In this document: positions 6,669-9,240 of the stretch, piece after piece
Layout of the letters: the number at the start of each line of letters is the position of its first letter
Position numbering within the stretch: the stretch's first letter is position 1
Source of the DNA: Sulfurimonas sp.
GTDB lineage: Bacteria > Campylobacterota > Campylobacteria > Campylobacterales > Sulfurimonadaceae
Assembly: GCA_022712845.1 (NCBI GenBank)
Contig: JAFLJV010000265.1
Coordinates: forward strand, 1 to 9,240
Direction: 5' to 3'
Length of the DNA: 9,240 bases
The notes under the pieces: generated by a model
The model's input: only the letters and a program-made list of their open reading frames with translations
What the model was told of the DNA's origin: nothing
Database searches by the model: none
Translations under genes and position numbers: made by a program

Positions 6669-6685
6669 GATATATTGATATATAA
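6658..6685. promoter_or_regulatory. ArsR operator (11-6-11 perfect inverted repeat)
   Basis: TTATATATCAA (6658-6668) and TTGATATATAA (6675-6685) are perfect reverse complements separated by GATATA. The core ATCAA-N6-TTGAT matches the layout known for ArsR/SmtB operators. The left half contains the promoter -35, so a bound ArsR dimer would block RNA polymerase. It lies 49 nt upstream of the arsR start. Confidence 0.85.
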
Positions 6686-6720
6686 CCTATCTGTATTGAT
6701 TATTTAAGTGAAAAGTTTAT

Positions 6721-7971
6721 TTAAATTAAATAATCAAAACCAAGTTTTTGACAATAAGCATTCATCATAGCACTCTCAAAATCATTGTTGGTTGTATATT
6801 GATAACCAAAAGTTTTACTCCACATCTCATGTTCTTCCATACAAAGATAAAAGAAAACATCCTTACTCCATGGTTTAAAACTTTCATAAGCATGTTTAAA
6901 CATTTCAACTTTTGTACTATCAGGATATGAACTTTTACCATTTGCATCTTCAAAAGGCATTTGAGTTATTTTACTTTTAAACTCTCTATCTCTTAGCTGT
7001 TTTATAACAGGTTTTATAAATGTAAGAGTACCAAAGCTCACAAGTGCAACTTCGTCCGCTTTAAATTCGTTTAGCAGTCTGTCATAAACAGCTTTGTATT
7101 CATCAAGATAATTTTCATACTCAACAATTGGATGAAAATGAAAACCAACTTTAGTACCCCTGTTTGCAATTTTTCTTGCGGCATTTATCCGTTTATCAAG
7201 TGAAGCTGCAAGATGTTCTTCATTTTTTATAATTGTTGGTGTATTTAACGACCAAGTACATAAAATATTTTTAGGTATATCATTTTCTAAAAAATAGCTA
7301 ATATTGTCTGATTTTGTTTTAAACTCTAGTATTACATTTGGGTTCTGTTTTGCAAAAAGAAATAAAGAGTCTAAAATACCCTCACGATTTCCCCACATTA
7401 GTGAATCTGATGCTTGACCAGTTCCAATATGGTAAGTTTTATTTTGATCTAAATTTAGGTTTTTTAGTTTATCTGCAAAATTACTATCAAAGGTGATGGT
7501 ATTTTGATTATAAAAACTCTGAATTGAGCAGTATGAACAGTCAAATCCACAACTCTCAACTGCATCTAGTGTTAAAAGGTTGCAACATCGTGTTTTCTCA
7601 CTTGCTACAGGACAAAGACCAAGTCCAAAACCATCTTTTGCTTGTGTTTTAAAATTATATTTTTGTTCTTTTGGGATATTTTTAAGCTCAAATTTTTCAT
7701 AAGAATTAGGTTTAGCTCTTAGGCTTTCATAAGCTTTTTTTAGTCTTGATATAACAACTTTTTTTTGATCATGCTGAGGAAAAATATCTATGATAGATTT
7801 CTCATTCCACATATCAAGGTCTCTTGCTATATCAACTATTTGTTTTATCTCAGAAAATGTAAATTTTAACTCAAAAGACTTCTTTTTTATAAATTCTTGA
7901 CTTTTTTTTGGTAATTTTAGGTATATAGTATTTTTTGTAGAATTAGTAAATTTATCTATATATGAATTCAT
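6721..7971 (-). CDS. Spore photoproduct lyase-like radical SAM protein
   Basis: A 416-residue radical SAM enzyme of the SPL family. The [4Fe-4S]/SAM motif is CX3CX2C in ESCGFDCSYCSIQ (Cys141, Cys145, Cys148). Family segments include GTGQASDSLMWGN (183-195), TWSLNTPTIIKNEEH, RINAARKIANRGTKVGFHFHP (split near 261-281) and FYLCMEEHEMW (374-384). SPL repairs the 5-thyminyl-dihydrothymine lesion of spores. Homologues in non-sporulating bacteria are common but mostly unassigned, so a DNA-lesion role is inference. A further cysteine cluster (Cys120, Cys129, Cys130) precedes the SAM motif, and about 110 N-terminal residues form an extra Lys-rich helical region. The start has no Shine-Dalgarno; a TGCTAAAAT extended -10 ends 6 nt before the ATG, suggesting a leaderless message. 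It lies upstream of arsR on the same strand, but ars has its own promoter. Confidence 0.88.
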   Translation of the reverse strand: MNSYIDKFTNSTKNTIYLKLPKKSQEFIKKKSFELKFTFSEIKQIVDIARDLDMWNEKSIIDIFPQHDQKKVVISRLKKAYESLRAKPNSYEKFELKNIPKEQKYNFKTQAKDGFGLGLCPVASEKTRCCNLLTLDAVESCGFDCSYCSIQSFYNQNTITFDSNFADKLKNLNLDQNKTYHIGTGQASDSLMWGNREGILDSLFLFAKQNPNVILEFKTKSDNISYFLENDIPKNILCTWSLNTPTIIKNEEHLAASLDKRINAARKIANRGTKVGFHFHPIVEYENYLDEYKAVYDRLLNEFKADEVALVSFGTLTFIKPVIKQLRDREFKSKITQMPFEDANGKSSYPDSTKVEMFKHAYESFKPWSKDVFFYLCMEEHEMWSKTFGYQYTTNNDFESAMMNAYCQKLGFDYLI

Positions 7972-7977
7972 AATGAA

Positions 7978-7986
7978 ATTTTAGCA
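7978..7986 (-). promoter_or_regulatory. Possible extended -10 for a leaderless SPL-like transcript
   Basis: On the minus strand 7978-7986 reads TGCTAAAAT, an extended -10 whose expected start site falls on the A of the ATG at 7971. No purine-rich ribosome site lies upstream. A second candidate, TATAAA at 7992-7997, would give a 14-nt leader, also without a ribosome site. Neither has a recognisable -35. Confidence 0.35.
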
Positions 7987-8046
7987 AATTTTTTATAGAG
8001 AAAGGTTATTTATATGGTTTAATGAAAATTTCGAGGCTCTAAATAA

Positions 8047-8498
8047 TCATTTTTTCTTATAACTAACTAGATAGTCATCAACTATCTTTAGCATCAGATT
8101 TTTATTATACCCATTATATATTTTAAGTAACTTTTTCATAAGTGAAAACACTCCACCATCTATTGCATTTATAGTGTTATGAGTTTTAAATTTTTTTATG
8201 ATTTTTATAAGTAAAAAGATAAGCTAAATTTGTGACTAAACTTCTATATGCTGATACAAGTTTTTGATGAGTAAAAGATTCTTTCATTGTGTTAGGGTTG
8301 ATAGTTTTTTTACCCTCAAGGAGCATCTCATCTTCTATAAACATACTTTTTAAAAATGATTTCTTGTAAGTTCTTTAGTTTTCTTTTAGATTAAAACTTT
8401 TTGTTGCAATCATTACATTTGTATCTCTGAATACCTCGTCTTATATCGATCTTTTTAGTGTTGTTTTTTAGACAACTTGGACATATTTTTGCAGTTTT
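8047..8498 (-). pseudogene. Degenerate zinc-ribbon transposase remnant (IS256-like, Zn-binding variant)
   Basis: Conceptual minus-strand translation in shifting frames gives an N-terminal zinc ribbon (ICPSCLKNN, then RYKCNDCNKKF). A helical segment (SKRKLKNLQEIIFKKYV) follows, and then the C-terminal part (FTHQKLVSAYRSL, NLAYLFTYKNH, NTINAIDGG, KLLKIYNGYNKN), ending at TGA 8047-8049. These are the ends of the transposases with an N-terminal zinc ribbon and a mutator-like catalytic domain; the family name is my best judgement. Four lesions are visible. No start codon precedes the ribbon, since TAA at 8499-8501 closes the frame. A TAA sits at 8391-8393 where Gln is expected. Most of the catalytic domain is missing at a junction near 8331-8345. 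A frameshift lies in the T run at 8191-8197. About 450 bp remain, so the element cannot encode an active transposase. Confidence 0.8.
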
Positions 8499-8751
8499 TT
8501 ACAGGCATTTATAAATAAACCTTTGTCTACTCCCAATATATCACACTTTAAAGCAGCTTTTAGACCCCGAAATTTTTATTAAGCCTCACTTTTGGTATAG
8601 GAATCATTTATATGTTAGTGCTTCTCATAAAATCAAAAAATATATTTGACAATGATACTTTTATATTTGATTAGATAATTTTATTGCATATTGTCATATT
8701 TTAAAACTTTTAGATTTTTTTATATTAGTATAAAAGAAAAAAGAGTGTTAT
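8499..8751. other. AT-rich spacer with a possible gene fragment
   Basis: No complete gene is visible. On the minus strand a 35-codon open stretch (8575 down to TAA 8468-8470) reads with protein-like composition, including LKAALKCDILGVDKG, but has no start and overlaps the transposase remnant in another frame. It may be debris of a neighbour. A 7-bp inverted pair, TGACAAT (8647-8653) and ATTGTCA (8690-8696), is separated by 36 nt and has no evident role. The last 50 nt hold the promoter of the next gene. Confidence 0.4.
8711..8745 (+). promoter_or_regulatory. Promoter and ribosome site of the zinc-ribbon gene
   Basis: A T-rich stretch (8714-8721) precedes a TATAAA -10 at 8729-8734 without a good -35, as in other promoters of this window. 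An AAAAAAGAG ribosome site ends at 8745, 6 nt before the ATG at 8752. Confidence 0.4.
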
Positions 8752-9096
8752 ATGATTTTAGGAAAATGCCCATATTGTGAAGATGGAACTATAGAAGTGA
8801 GGGATAAAGAAGTAAGTGGAAAAAAAGTAAAACTTTATGCTTGTTGCAATGCAAATTGGAAAAGTGAAGATGGTGAGATGTTCGAGCTGACAAGTGACTC
8901 CTCTTGTGAGTTTAAAATATGGCAAAATTCACTTGCTAGATATGGAAAATGGCTTTCATATCAAGATATAAGAGAATTACTTAAAGAGAAAAGTTTAGAA
9001 GTAGAATTACTTAGCAAAAAGTATGGTAAAAAACTTTATTATAATAAATATATAGCATTAAATCATGAGTATGGAGTTAGTGTCTTATGGGATTAG
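8752..9096 (+). CDS. Small protein with topoisomerase-type C-terminal zinc ribbon
   Basis: A 114-residue cytoplasmic protein. The first 60 residues resemble the zinc-ribbon repeat found at the C-terminus of type IA topoisomerases. CPYCEDG (Cys6, Cys9) leads to YACCNANW (Cys31, Cys32) and then CEFKIWQ (Cys52), followed by a helical LSYQDIRELLKE segment like the LS..Q...LL ending of those repeats. A basic, Tyr/Lys-rich tail then ends in GVSVLWD. The module normally contacts single-stranded DNA; here it stands alone with no topoisomerase core. The ATG is supported by AAAAAAGAG 6 nt upstream. It is flanked by transposon remnants on both sides and may be accessory. I cannot assign a specific function. 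Confidence 0.75.
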   Translation: MILGKCPYCEDGTIEVRDKEVSGKKVKLYACCNANWKSEDGEMFELTSDSSCEFKIWQNSLARYGKWLSYQDIRELLKEKSLEVELLSKKYGKKLYYNKYIALNHEYGVSVLWD

Positions 9097-9102
9097 ATGC
9101 TA

Positions 9103-9125
9103 GTGATTTTTATAAAATAAATCAC
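9103..9125 (+). terminator. Weak stem-loop after the zinc-ribbon gene
   Basis: GTGATTT (9103-9109) pairs perfectly with AAATCAC (9119-9125) across a 9-nt loop, 6 nt after the stop codon. The stem is AT-rich and only TTT follows a few bases later, so termination would be weak. It directly abuts the presumed edge of the next insertion sequence and could instead relate to that end. Confidence 0.35.
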
Positions 9126-9146
9126 GGCTGTTTCATGCTAAGGAAT
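9124..9146 (+). repeat. Candidate left terminal repeat of an insertion sequence
   Basis: The stretch beginning CACGGCTGTTTCATGC lies about 40 nt before the start of the transposase-like frame, where an insertion-sequence end is expected. The matching right end is outside the window, so no repeat can be demonstrated. The boundaries are a guess from position. Confidence 0.25.
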
Positions 9147-9166
9147 AAAAAATGCTTTAAATAAGT

Positions 9167-9240
9167 ATGACAGAATATAATATACGCCAAGAGCTAAAAA
9201 CATTAAAAGATAAAAGAAGAGGACAAGGGCAACAACATAA
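9167..9240 (+). CDS. N-terminus of a probable ISAs1-like transposase (partial at right edge)
   Basis: An ATG at 9167 opens a frame running off the right edge after 24 complete codons. The peptide contains LKTLKDKRRGQGQQH, which resembles the conserved L..L.D.R...G..H segment near the start of ISAs1/H-repeat transposases (the DDE_Tnp_1-associated domain). In-frame stops just upstream fix the ATG as the first possible ATG start. No strong ribosome site is adjacent; AAGGA at 9140-9144 is about 22 nt away and instead sits before a two-codon ATG CTT TAA. The assignment rests on a short motif. Confidence 0.5.
   Translation, partial: MTEYNIRQELKTLKDKRRGQGQQH

Noticed and set aside
6748..6930. Open frame of 60 codons on the + strand
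   Set aside because: Lies entirely inside the well-supported SPL-like gene on the opposite strand. No ribosome site, no recognisable motif.
6765..6953. Open frame of 62 codons on the - strand
   Set aside because: Alternative frame of the SPL-like gene with no family signature or start signals.
8646..8674. TTGACA (8646-8651) as a -35 of a promoter
   Set aside because: No acceptable -10 is found 16-18 nt downstream (GATTAG at 17 nt), and no gene starts nearby.
8647..8696. TGACAAT/ATTGTCA inverted pair as transposon ends or an operator
   Set aside because: Only 7 bp with a 36-nt spacer in very AT-rich DNA; no target duplication or associated gene supports it.
1..9240. CRISPR array, tRNA, rRNA or a defence/toxin-antitoxin module
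   Set aside because: No regularly spaced repeats, cloverleaf-like segments, rRNA stretches or recognisable toxin-antitoxin pairs were seen on either strand.

Overview
The window is AT-rich and gene-dense, with Campylobacterota-type promoters (T-rich upstream stretch plus an extended -10, little -35 conservation). The protein set fits a free-living member of that phylum, such as a Sulfurimonas-, Sulfurospirillum- or Arcobacter-like organism. This placement is inferred from composition and protein style, not from a database match.

Left part (1-3071): the tail of an unidentified + strand gene converges on a leftward series. Read in transcription order this series is: a CvfB-type S1/winged-helix RNA-binding protein, a 68-residue unknown protein coupled to it by an 8-nt overlap, a PlsC-family acyltransferase, a PchB-sized AroQ chorismate mutase, and an exported two-domain rhodanese-fold protein with no cysteine. 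Centre (3072-4648): divergent promoters separate cvfB from pyruvate kinase (pyk). pyk ends in a hairpin whose stem includes its last codons.

Arsenic region (4649-6720): a compact leftward arsR-arsC-arsB operon for arsenate and arsenite resistance. ArsR senses As(III), ArsC reduces arsenate to arsenite and ArsB exports it. Just upstream is a near-ideal promoter whose -35 lies inside a perfect 11-6-11 inverted repeat, the expected ArsR operator. Upstream of the operon is a spore-photoproduct-lyase-like radical SAM protein (6721-7971) in what appears to be a non-sporulating lineage.

Right part (7972-9240): an accessory, insertion-sequence-scarred stretch. It holds a broken zinc-ribbon transposase (8047-8498) with a nonsense codon, a large internal deletion and a frameshift. 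It also holds an orphan topoisomerase-type zinc-ribbon protein (8752-9096) and, at the edge, the start of a probable ISAs1-like transposase.

I found no rRNA, tRNA, CRISPR array or obvious defence system. The points most worth a second look are the cysteine-free exported rhodanese, the glutamate at the key Gln position of the chorismate mutase, the SPL-like enzyme with an extra cysteine cluster, the ars operator/promoter design and the orphan zinc-ribbon gene among transposon remnants.
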